Origin: Stentor roeselii
Lineage: Eukaryota > Ciliophora > Heterotrichea > Heterotrichida > Stentoridae
NCBI GenBank assembly: GCA_006503475.1
Contig: RSEH01000095.1
Coordinates: forward strand, 1 to 64,000
DNA length: 64,000 nucleotides
Direction of reading: 5' to 3'
Position 1 is the first letter of the stretch. Each line of letters opens with the position of its first letter. Made by a program: the position numbers and the translations under genes. The notes beneath the pieces were generated by a model that searched no databases, was not told where the DNA came from, and saw only the letters and a list, made by a program, of their open reading frames with translations. This document shows positions 23,009 through 31,864 of the stretch, one piece after another.

Positions 23009-23689
23009 ATGGATAAAATGAACGAAGTAGAAAAACATTCACAATCTCCAAGTCTCACAAGCGAAACAGCATCTCGGCAAAGGACTCGCAGTCCACTAAC
23101 AGACTTCACCGCCCGAAGAAAAGGCGACAAGTTGTATATAAAACCGAAACTTTCAGCAAAGTTCAAAGCGACTTTCGAAGAAAAATGCAGTTTTGAAGGC
23201 GATGAAAAAGACGTCTTGCATCAAAGATCTGCGACAACGATCATCAACGACATCACCCAATCCTACACTTTTGCCCCAGGGTTCAAAAAGACTCAGGAAA
23301 GTCTTCCAGAAGAAGATTCAGAGAACTCTTTTGAAAGACTTTACAATGAATTAAAAGACTCAGTCATGGGGTCTACAATGGACCCGAAAAGCAGAAGACA
23401 AGAAGAGAAAAAAGACTCAGTTTTGACGATTTCTAGTTTGAGTCAAGAAAGCTTACAACCTGAAAAAAATTCTTTGATGAGACCTGTTGTTGCGTTTTGT
23501 GAGAAGTGTCAGGAAAATATTGAAACTTCAGTTGTGGAAAATGTTTATGTTGGGGGATTGTAAGGTTTAGTTAGCTGGGAAAAGTTGTTTTGCAGTTTCT
23601 GTTTTTCACAGGATAAACTGAAAGAATTCACGCATATTTGTCAGATCTGCCAATGCCAAATCTTTCAGATTAGGCTTAGGGTTGAATAG
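23009..23689 (+). CDS. LITAF-like zinc-domain protein
   Basis: Exons 23009-23559 and 23575-23689, joined over GTAAGGTTTAGTTAG, give 221 residues. The first 160 residues are polar and probably disordered. The C-terminus fits a LITAF domain: a first zinc knuckle FCEKCQENIETSVV, a middle segment with WEKLFCSFCF, then THICQICQCQIFQI as the second CxxC knuckle. The intron falls between the two halves, so the zinc site exists only in the spliced product. LITAF proteins sit on endosomal or lysosomal membranes through a hydrophobic insert; here that insert is short and only moderately hydrophobic, so membrane binding is uncertain. M4 is an alternative start. The domain call rests on motif spacing. 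Confidence 0.75.
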
Positions 23690-23743
23690 AGATAATTAAA
23701 TAATCGTGTTATTTATTAAGCTTGTAGCTAATTATTTACTTAC

Positions 23744-24127
23744 TTAATGGGACGTTGATGAAAACGACTTATCAGTATCACTAGTCCTCGAAATTTTTTC
23801 AATCAAATTAAAAGACTTATCACCAGCATTACTCGAAATAATCCTTGTCTTACCAGGTGAATGATTTTTCGAAAGTTCTTCAATCAAAATCCCTTTTTTC
23901 GACTTGGAAAATTCCTCCTTAGTTTTCTCGATTTCTCTTTCATAGAGGTTTATTCGTTCATCCAGGTTTTCAATGCACTTTATCACCGGCTCTCTAACTT
24001 CCTGACAAAAGCTGAAATTTTTCATAGACGTGTTGAATTTCAAAGAAGGTTCTGAAATAATTTCATTAGTGACAAGCATGTTGCAGTCTGAACAAGATAA
24101 AATTGAACTGTTGCAAGATTGACCCAT
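23744..24127 (-). CDS. Small protein with likely N-terminal lipidation
   Basis: 127 residues beginning MGQSCNSSILSCSDC. Gly2 followed by cysteines suggests N-myristoylation with palmitoylation, hence membrane attachment (inference). A short coiled coil (EREIEKTKEEFSKSKK) and a serine-rich tail follow. TTATAA lies just before the ATG. It is convergent with the LITAF-like gene, 54 bp away. No family recognised. Confidence 0.7.
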   Translation of the reverse strand: MGQSCNSSILSCSDCNMLVTNEIISEPSLKFNTSMKNFSFCQEVREPVIKCIENLDERINLYEREIEKTKEEFSKSKKGILIEELSKNHSPGKTRIISSNAGDKSFNLIEKISRTSDTDKSFSSTSH

Positions 24128-24294
24128 TTTTATAAATTGAATGAGAAAGATTCATTAAATGATAAGACTTTCTGTTGAACCTTCATTGAATTATTTTTTT
24201 CGTGTTGAAGATATTCTAGAATTACTTCCACTTTAAAATGATTCCAGGTCTTCTCAAAAACTGCTTTAAACGGTAAGTTAATCATCTTTCTAAT

Positions 24295-24918
24295 ATGAAA
24301 ATTTCTGTAAAACCTCTTTTAACCCTGTTCCCAACACCTCTCGTAATTTCAGGTCCTTCAGGAGTAGGAAAGTCGACATTGATTTCTTTACTTTTTTCTA
24401 CTTTTCCTGAAAATTTCCAGTTCTCAGTGTCATGCACGACTCGATCAGCAAGGCCAGGTGAAAAAGAAGGAAAAGACTATTATTTTATTTCAAAAGCTGA
24501 GTTCTTAACTCGTGCAAACAACTCAGAATTCATTGAACATTGCTCTGTTCATGGAAACTTTTATGGAACCTGCAGGTCTGAAGTTGAAAATATTTCAAAA
24601 ACTGGGAAAATTTGCTTGATGGACATTGATGTTCAAGGTGCTTTGACAATTGCTCGCAGTGGAATCAATTTTAATGGAATTTTTGTCAGACCTGCTGATG
24701 TTGGCGACTTGGAAAAAAGGCTCAGGGGAAGGAAGACTGACTCTGAAGAAGCGATTTTGAAAAGACTTGAAAATGCTAAAATGGAAATTAGGATAAGTCA
24801 AGAGAGAAATGATGTCTTTAAGTTTGTTTTGGTTAATGATGTACTTGATAAAGCCTCGAATCAGTTTTTGCATATGGTTTCGAAGATGTATCCTTTTTTG
24901 AGATCTGAGAAAATTTAG
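24295..24918 (+). CDS. Guanylate kinase
   Basis: 207 residues, the usual length for GMP kinase. The P-loop is GPSGVGKST (residues 20-28). The GMP-binding region TTRSARPGEKEGKDYYF and the FIEHCSVHGNFYGT segment are typical, and MDIDVQGA follows as the second nucleotide-binding strand; an Arg-rich lid (RLRGRKTDSEE) is present. The enzyme converts GMP and ATP to GDP and ADP, supplying the GTP pool. The next gene is a guanylyl cyclase, but they are convergent and separate, so no operon-like link is implied. The 20 residues before the P-loop are longer than minimal and could be a short leader. Confidence 0.95.
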   Translation: MKISVKPLLTLFPTPLVISGPSGVGKSTLISLLFSTFPENFQFSVSCTTRSARPGEKEGKDYYFISKAEFLTRANNSEFIEHCSVHGNFYGTCRSEVENISKTGKICLMDIDVQGALTIARSGINFNGIFVRPADVGDLEKRLRGRKTDSEEAILKRLENAKMEIRISQERNDVFKFVLVNDVLDKASNQFLHMVSKMYPFLRSEKI

Positions 24919-25399
24919 GTAGTAAGAGTTTTTTATGAGAATTTTAGGATTTTTTAGAAAATTTTAAGGTATTGATAGAGATTATTGGTTATTTGAAATA
25001 GGAATGTAGTGATTTTAGGAGAGTTTTTTAGTAGTGTTTGATTATTTGGTATTTCAAGTTCGAATTTATGATCAACTGATATGCACGTTGATATATAATT
25101 ATAAAATACTTTAAGATCCAATACTTACTATTTAAGGTAATAATAAAAAATATATATAATTTTAAATAGCCACTCGCATGATGATAAAACTTTTACTTGA
25201 TGCTAACTGAATAAATATAAAGTTTTAGTAAAAAATCCTTCAACCCTAAACCTTCCATTATAAGATAAAAATTAAAACATACACTAAAACCTCTCAAAAT
25301 AAAAGAAAACATCACCTTCAAAAAAAAAAAAAAAATTAAACCTTTTCAACATCACTAAAACCCTAAAATCTCTAAAAATAAGGAGTTATCTTAAAAAGA
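24919..25399. other. Intergenic between convergent genes, with A16 run
   Basis: About 480 bp of AT-rich DNA between the stops of guanylate kinase and the cyclase. It holds the longest homopolymer noticed, 16 adenines at 25320-25335. No gene seen. Confidence 0.6.
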
Positions 25400-28300
25400 C
25401 TAAATCTCTTGATCATCATGTAAATAAAAACATTTTCTCTTCTGATTAATAACTTTCGCAAAAATTTCCTTATTAAACTCAAACTTGAAAGCTCCAGGTT
25501 TAAACTTTTCAAGTAATTCTCTAGTAACATCACTGACATTGATTTTTCCAGCAAGTCCTCCACTTTCCATTTTATTTGCCATTAAAACATCAGGTCCATA
25601 AATATCATATCGAACAATATTCGTTCCAGTGATTCCAGCAATGATTTCGCCGACATGAATGCCAATCCTCATGTTAAGTTCGCTGCCGTTTTCCAAGTTG
25701 ATATCTTTTATGACTTGAATCATGCTCCTCGCCATGCAAACAACGTTGTAACATTCAACTGCCGGGTCTCTTTCGTCTTGAGCCATTAGTCCCATTACAA
25801 CGTAACAGTCTCCAATTGTATGGACTTTGTAAACGTGATGGTCTAAACATTTCTTGTCGAATCTTGTGAATAACTCACTTAACATTCCTACTACTTCTTT
25901 TGGAGACTTGTCCGAACTCCAGGCTGTGAAACCTACGATGTCTGCGTAGAGAAGAGGAACGTCTCGGAAGGAGTCGGTTGCTGTTTTATCATGCCTCATA
26001 TTCTCTAAAACATGAGGAGGCATCATCTGAGTTAATAATTTATCAGTTTTTGAAATTTCTTTTTCAGCAAATCCTCTTAAGTTGAAGTAAGTTCTTAAAT
26101 GATTCTCAATGGTATAAATTGCAGAAGAATTGATTACAGCGAAGACAATCACAAACGCACAATTAGCTGCATGGCCTGTAGCATCATTTGAAAACCCTCC
26201 CAAAATGCCCCAAGGTATAAAAATCAAAACAAAAGCTGGAACGACTTTAGATAGAGGTATCTGTCCAGAATGATGAACAAGCAAAATAATATACATAACC
26301 TCAAGAGCAACTGCATCACTTTCCTTTTCACTATAAATCAAATCCAATAAAATCACAATAATCATACAAACAAAAACAATCAACATGACCAAAGGAAAAA
26401 CCCTTTTCAAATAAATCTTCTTATGAAACATCACAATTAACAACAAAACAACAATAATTCCAAGTCGAGCTAAAAACGCCGGCAAAGTTTTCGGATGAAT
26501 CAAAGAAAACTCCAACAAGCTAATTAAAGTCATCAAAGAAAAAGTAACCAAGGCAATAACCGTAGTAAAAAACATCAACTTAGAGTCATTCTGTGTTTTA
26601 TCCAATCTAAACTTCGCCTGTTTTTCAGTTTCTCCACAAGAAAAGTCGAAAATCTTGACTTTCCCAAGTATTTCAGTATCATACCTTAAAAAATTCTGTT
26701 GTCCTTCTTCAATTTCAAGCATAGTCAACAATTCACTATTCCTTTTCTTCATCCTTCCATCAGTGACAGTTCTCGTAAAACTTGAATGTTGCAACATAGT
26801 ATTCATATGATTGAACCCAAGTCTATTAATACTTTCATGAGGCGATACTACTTTCGACTCACTAACAATAAAAGTATGCATCGTTCCTTTCCCCTTCGCT
26901 TCAATCGTATTCGCTACAAACTCAAGTCCACTGACATTATCAACTAAATCAAAGCATTCCTTCGAGATCTGAATAGAATTCGGTGATTCAAGTGTCGAGC
27001 ACATTCTACTAGAAGTATTAACCGTGTCACCCACAAGTGAAAATTGAGGCTTGTGATGACCAACGACTCCAGCAGTGACAGGTCCTGAATTAATCCCAAT
27101 CTTCAACTGCAACTGAAGTCCACTGTTAAGCCTAATACTTGAAGCAAGAGAAATAATTGCAAGTCCGAACTCAATCGCTCTCCGAGCATGAGAAACTTCT
27201 CGAACTGAAGGATCCAGTTCTACTTCACTGTCTTTCAACCCTGCACAGGCCATGTAGGTCTTTCCTACTGTTTCTATTTTAGTGACTCCTATTGCTGTGC
27301 TTAATTGGTCGAACTTCTGAAAGACTGTATCTAAAAATTCTACAAGTTCTTTTGGATCGTATTCTGCACATATTGAGTCGAAATCGACAATGTCACAAAA
27401 AAGTACTGTGACAGTGCCTTGATCTTCTGCGATGTATCTTACACCGTCTTTTACTCGCTTTTTTACGAAGGCGGGAAGTAAAAAACTGAGGATTCGCTGG
27501 GATTTGTCAACGTCGATTTTTTCTATGGATATTAGTTTGTACTCTAAACGTCTTGTTCGCTCTAAGTGGTAACCGAGAATCGCTGAGGTTAGGGTTATTG
27601 AAAAGTTTAGGATTAGGTAGTTTAGAGCGATTAATGTTTGGTAGCCTGGGGAATAACCTGTTGAGGAGTAGCCAAAGTAATAGGATATTGATATTGTGTA
27701 GAGACTTAGGTTCATTATGTTTAGATAAGTCACTTGTTGCCAGTCGACATTGAATAAAACGTATGTCACAGCAGGTATTATCCCAGTCGCCAACGCTCCA
27801 GGTTTCAAAAACGCGATTTCAGCAGCAAATTTCACAATAAGTCCAACCGCAATAACAACAACCGTAAGAATCAAATAATTATTCATATAAAAGTCAGTCC
27901 AAAGTACCACAACAACAACTAAAAACCCAGTACACATCAAAGTTCTGATCAAATTATAATAAATTTCCGCTCCCAACACAAAAGCTTCTAAAATTGTCCA
28001 AAGAACCAAAAGACAAAACAGCAAAAAAACCACAATTTTGTAAAACTTAATATTTTCAAAAATATAAAACTCCCGATACTGAGCTTCAATAAATCTTGAG
28101 TTAAAATGAAGACTCATTTTTTTTATTTCAAAAGCATCAGATTCCAGATTGTTTTTCGTGAAACTCGTCTCTCGATAAACTTTTGAAAGACTCGTCGAGT
28201 ACATTTCAAGTCTGTTAAACCTTTGAATAAAACCTGTATCATCTAAAGAGTAAACCTTTTCATAAAGACCAGGACGGAAAATAGCAGAATAATGAACATA

Positions 28301-31300
28301 AGCCTGGTGAATGCTTAGCAAGACCAAAGGAATCAAAAACAAAGAAATCAACATGCAAGGTGCCGCGATGATCTCTTCACCAGCTCCAAGTAAATCACCA
28401 TTTCCGATTTCAACTAAAGAAATAAGCCAGAGATAAGCCGCTAGAATGAAAACTGACAGTAAATGAGAAGCTATATACAAATAATTGTAACAAAAAGTAT
28501 CTAAAGCTATTTGAATCAACACAGCAAAAACAACGACTATATACATGCAAGTCCCAAACACTGTCTGGTCCTGACTCATCCCTTTTTCATTCAGCACAAA
28601 AAACTCATTGTAAGTAAAAAAGCACGGAATTATAATCCCATCAATAAAAGCAAGCAAAGTGTAATAAACCATCTTCCGCCAACTAAACAACGCCTGTGAA
28701 AGTCCCTGAGAATAAATCTCAGGATGTTCAAAGATCTTCTCAGCTCTTAAGTCTTCATCAAATACTCCTAAAGCAATGATCGGCAGAGAAGTGAAGCCAA
28801 TATTAAACCCGACAATTAAAGATGATTTAAAAACTGATTCACCGGAGTAGTCACTAATGAAGATGTAAGCGAAAGTCACTATGATTAGTAAGACGTTTTT
28901 ATAGATGAAGAGTAAAACTGAACGTGACATTCGGGAGTAGTTCCAGTGACCGTCGAGGAGTAAAAGGTCTTTTAAGCAGGAAAAGTGATTTACTCCGATG
29001 TCGGAGTAACTTTTAGCTTGACTTCCTTCTTTGCTCATTATGCCGATGCCCACGTCAGCTGCTTGGATCATTGGAATGTCGGCGTTGCCGTCGCCGATTG
29101 CCAAGGTCACTGGACGGAAGGAAAAGTTGTTTTTTACCAGATTTACTACTTTTGCTTTGTCCATTGGTAGAAGACCGGAAAAGAAAACTGATGAGGCACC
29201 GAAGAGAAGGATTGTTAGGAGCTTTCGGTTTTCTTCGGATTCTATTGCGAGTAAAAAACTCTCTCTGTCTATGTTTAAGATGTAACTCACCATATCAGGC
29301 ACGAATTGTCGGTCTAAAAACTGCGAAAGAGGAATATCCGGTTTAGCCAAATCTTTAAAAATCGGATGCTGTGCAAGAATAACCTCAGCATTATTCTGTT
29401 TCCCCAAGTCAATCATAGTAGTCCTTTCATTCGGGCGTTCATTAAGCTGAATACTTTCATCAGATTCAACTTTGCCCAAAAGCCCTCTCGTTTTTTTCAC
29501 ACTAACATTTCTAGAAATCGGTAAATCAGTGATTTCATGAAAAAAAAGCTGATTAATAAGCCTCATCAAAACATGTAAACACTTATTTTCCGTCTTAATT
29601 CCACAAAAGTTAACCAAAGACGACTCACTTTTCAAAAGTCCGACTTTTCTTGCAGTAGTAATCGTTGAAGACTCATTATCTCCGCTTAACACCCAGATTT
29701 TAATACCAGCTCTTTGAAGTGACTTAACCGTATCAATCGTCTCAGGCCTGACCACGTCTTCGATGCCTGCGAGGCCGATGTAAGTCGCGTCTTTTTCAAG
29801 TTCAATATAACTGTTTTCTATTCTTCCTTCTGAATTTATTGGAATGTGCTTCGCGTTTTGAAGCTTTTGTAAAAAGTCAGAAACTTGTGATTGTGAAAGC
29901 TTTTTATATGCGCAGAGAACTGTTCGAAGACCTTGCTTGCAAGCTGAGTTGTAATGACTTTCGATTTCTTCGGTTCCTGATTCGGTTATTGTTTTTACTA
30001 AACGGTCGTAACTGCCTTTTAGGTAGAGGATGTGGTCGTCACCTTTTTTTAAGAGAATTCTTGAGACTTTTGAGGAGGAGTTGAATGGACTCACGGCTAG
30101 GATTTCGTATGAATCTTGGCTACCCATGCTGTCTATTGTGACCTCATTTTCAGATCGAGCAATCAATTTGACTCCGATTTCACTAGCAGCTTCAGCCATG
30201 GCTATTTCATCTCTAGAAATCCCAGAAAAACTACCACCTTCAATTTGTACAGTATTACAAAGAGCCATGCATTTGACATACTGATAAGAAATCGAATTCT
30301 CATCACGAAATAAAGTCTGTCTAAGTTTCTGAAAAGCAGGTGAAAGTCTTTCAGTTAAAATCGAACTTCGATTAGTTTCCTGCCCATTAATCAAAAGTTT
30401 CGAGTTACTTTCCGAAAAGACTCTATTAAAAACCGGTTTTTCCTCATCAATCAAAGTTTGAGTTCTATCAGTTTCCTCTTCATACCTGCGATATTTTATA
30501 TTTTTTACAATACAAAGTTGGACTTTTAACTCATTTTCAGTAAGAGTTCCAGTTTTATCTGTGAAGATATACTCGACTTGTCCAAGGTTTTCATTGACAT
30601 CGCCAGTATTGAAATCGACGGACTTTTTATATTTCTTCGAAATGAAGAAAGTTTGAAAAATCCTGAGCATGTCCATTGTCACAAACAAGGAAATGGGAAT
30701 GATATTGTTATAAAGAATAGTAAACATTACAAATGAGTTCAAAGTATTGATTTTCTTGAAAGATGATAGGGAAAGGTACTCATGAGCCAAGACTGAAAAA
30801 ATTACAAGGAACAGTAAAAGTAAAAGTAAGTATAAAACCCATTTATTCACCTTTTTCTCTAATTTTGACACTTTTCTTGGAGGTTTGCTGATATTCAAGT
30901 AACTTTTAGTTTCTAGTCCAGTATAAACAACAACTCCGACAACCCATTGAGTACCTTTCAAGATACTCCCTCGATAAGCCAAAGAAGAGCAAAACAACTG
31001 GATGGCTTTGGGGTGTCCACTAAGCTTAAGTTTTCCTTTAAACTTAAAAAAATCATTATTCGGAGGTTCATAAGTGACAACTCCAGCAAGTTTACTAATC
31101 ACATAATCCTTTCCCAGACTTTGGAACAATCCATGAGTCTCACTGACTGCTTTTTTCGCAGTTAAGTCACTTTCCCCATTAATCCCTGAATTATCCAGTA
31201 AAAACACTCTATCTGCCCTGGTCCCAAGAACAATAATATCAGCAGGAAACTTCTGGTTCTCCTCGACCATCACAATTGTGCCGACGAGGATTTTTTCACA

Positions 31301-31669
31301 TTTGACACTCGTGAAGCTTGTTCCATCCCAAGCGGTGTAGTCCGAGTTGTTCACTTTAAAGTCTTCTCGTCCTCTGTAGTAGTCGTTGTAGGCGTCTTTT
31401 AATAGTGTCAGCCCAATCAAAATCGCCAGAGGCACGACTGTCGTCCAGGAGTCGACCGGGTTGAACTCGAAGGGAATCAGTTGGAAGATAGAGACTAGTA
31501 AGAACCAGATGTTTGCTGAACGCTGGAACTGCTCGAATAGGTTTTTTGGCAGAAGAGTTAGAAGCTTGTAACGAGTTGATTTGACTTTGTTGGAGACGAA
31601 TTGGGATTCCAGCACTGGCTGGCTTCCTGAAAGTTCTTGACTCCTCCAGTTACCTTCACTTGGTTTCAT
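25400..31669 (-). CDS. P4-type ATPase/guanylyl cyclase fusion
   Basis: A single 2089-residue frame. Residues about 1-1100 form a P4-ATPase (lipid-flippase-like): A-domain GINGESDL (163-170, replacing the usual DGET), phosphorylation motif DKTGTLTEN (Asp371), LSGDNE (661-666) and hinge GDGNAD (859-864). Two six-span blocks each precede a class III cyclase domain. C1 (around 1415-1590) has Asp1426 but Lys1470 where the second metal Asp is expected; it carries Glu1466 and Ser1544, the guanine-selecting positions, plus Asn1551 and Arg1555. C2 (around 1900-2070) keeps both metal Asps, 1910 and 1954. This swapped C1/C2 order is known from ciliate and apicomplexan guanylyl cyclases. The expected product is cGMP at a membrane. 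Whether the ATPase half pumps is unknown. Confidence 0.95.
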   Translation of the reverse strand: MKPSEGNWRSQELSGSQPVLESQFVSNKVKSTRYKLLTLLPKNLFEQFQRSANIWFLLVSIFQLIPFEFNPVDSWTTVVPLAILIGLTLLKDAYNDYYRGREDFKVNNSDYTAWDGTSFTSVKCEKILVGTIVMVEENQKFPADIIVLGTRADRVFLLDNSGINGESDLTAKKAVSETHGLFQSLGKDYVISKLAGVVTYEPPNNDFFKFKGKLKLSGHPKAIQLFCSSLAYRGSILKGTQWVVGVVVYTGLETKSYLNISKPPRKVSKLEKKVNKWVLYLLLLLLFLVIFSVLAHEYLSLSSFKKINTLNSFVMFTILYNNIIPISLFVTMDMLRIFQTFFISKKYKKSVDFNTGDVNENLGQVEYIFTDKTGTLTENELKVQLCIVKNIKYRRYEEETDRTQTLIDEEKPVFNRVFSESNSKLLINGQETNRSSILTERLSPAFQKLRQTLFRDENSISYQYVKCMALCNTVQIEGGSFSGISRDEIAMAEAASEIGVKLIARSENEVTIDSMGSQDSYEILAVSPFNSSSKVSRILLKKGDDHILYLKGSYDRLVKTITESGTEEIESHYNSACKQGLRTVLCAYKKLSQSQVSDFLQKLQNAKHIPINSEGRIENSYIELEKDATYIGLAGIEDVVRPETIDTVKSLQRAGIKIWVLSGDNESSTITTARKVGLLKSESSLVNFCGIKTENKCLHVLMRLINQLFFHEITDLPISRNVSVKKTRGLLGKVESDESIQLNERPNERTTMIDLGKQNNAEVILAQHPIFKDLAKPDIPLSQFLDRQFVPDMVSYILNIDRESFLLAIESEENRKLLTILLFGASSVFFSGLLPMDKAKVVNLVKNNFSFRPVTLAIGDGNADIPMIQAADVGIGIMSKEGSQAKSYSDIGVNHFSCLKDLLLLDGHWNYSRMSRSVLLFIYKNVLLIIVTFAYIFISDYSGESVFKSSLIVGFNIGFTSLPIIALGVFDEDLRAEKIFEHPEIYSQGLSQALFSWRKMVYYTLLAFIDGIIIPCFFTYNEFFVLNEKGMSQDQTVFGTCMYIVVVFAVLIQIALDTFCYNYLYIASHLLSVFILAAYLWLISLVEIGNGDLLGAGEEIIAAPCMLISLFLIPLVLLSIHQAYVHYSAIFRPGLYEKVYSLDDTGFIQRFNRLEMYSTSLSKVYRETSFTKNNLESDAFEIKKMSLHFNSRFIEAQYREFYIFENIKFYKIVVFLLFCLLVLWTILEAFVLGAEIYYNLIRTLMCTGFLVVVVVLWTDFYMNNYLILTVVVIAVGLIVKFAAEIAFLKPGALATGIIPAVTYVLFNVDWQQVTYLNIMNLSLYTISISYYFGYSSTGYSPGYQTLIALNYLILNFSITLTSAILGYHLERTRRLEYKLISIEKIDVDKSQRILSFLLPAFVKKRVKDGVRYIAEDQGTVTVLFCDIVDFDSICAEYDPKELVEFLDTVFQKFDQLSTAIGVTKIETVGKTYMACAGLKDSEVELDPSVREVSHARRAIEFGLAIISLASSIRLNSGLQLQLKIGINSGPVTAGVVGHHKPQFSLVGDTVNTSSRMCSTLESPNSIQISKECFDLVDNVSGLEFVANTIEAKGKGTMHTFIVSESKVVSPHESINRLGFNHMNTMLQHSSFTRTVTDGRMKKRNSELLTMLEIEEGQQNFLRYDTEILGKVKIFDFSCGETEKQAKFRLDKTQNDSKLMFFTTVIALVTFSLMTLISLLEFSLIHPKTLPAFLARLGIIVVLLLIVMFHKKIYLKRVFPLVMLIVFVCMIIVILLDLIYSEKESDAVALEVMYIILLVHHSGQIPLSKVVPAFVLIFIPWGILGGFSNDATGHAANCAFVIVFAVINSSAIYTIENHLRTYFNLRGFAEKEISKTDKLLTQMMPPHVLENMRHDKTATDSFRDVPLLYADIVGFTAWSSDKSPKEVVGMLSELFTRFDKKCLDHHVYKVHTIGDCYVVMGLMAQDERDPAVECYNVVCMARSMIQVIKDINLENGSELNMRIGIHVGEIIAGITGTNIVRYDIYGPDVLMANKMESGGLAGKINVSDVTRELLEKFKPGAFKFEFNKEIFAKVINQKRKCFYLHDDQEI

Positions 31670-31864
31670 TTAGGTTAATTATTTTGGCCATTTAAATTGA
31701 GTGAGATGGACTTGGATTATGATTGGATTCAGAGGTTTTGGGATGGGATTCAGGATTTTGTAGGGTTTGGAGGGTTTGGGGATTGGAGGGTTGGGTGGTT
31801 TACTGGTGATTTTTCACATATTCATTTCATTAAGATAAGACTTAACATTTCTTGATAATATAAA
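31670..31864. promoter_or_regulatory. Divergent promoter region with G-run cluster
   Basis: 195 bp between the cyclase and SEL1L-like starts. Plus-strand positions 31763-31795 hold five runs of three or more G separated by 2-6 nt, which fits a G-quadruplex. GATAATATAAA directly precedes the plus-strand ATG. Confidence 0.45.
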
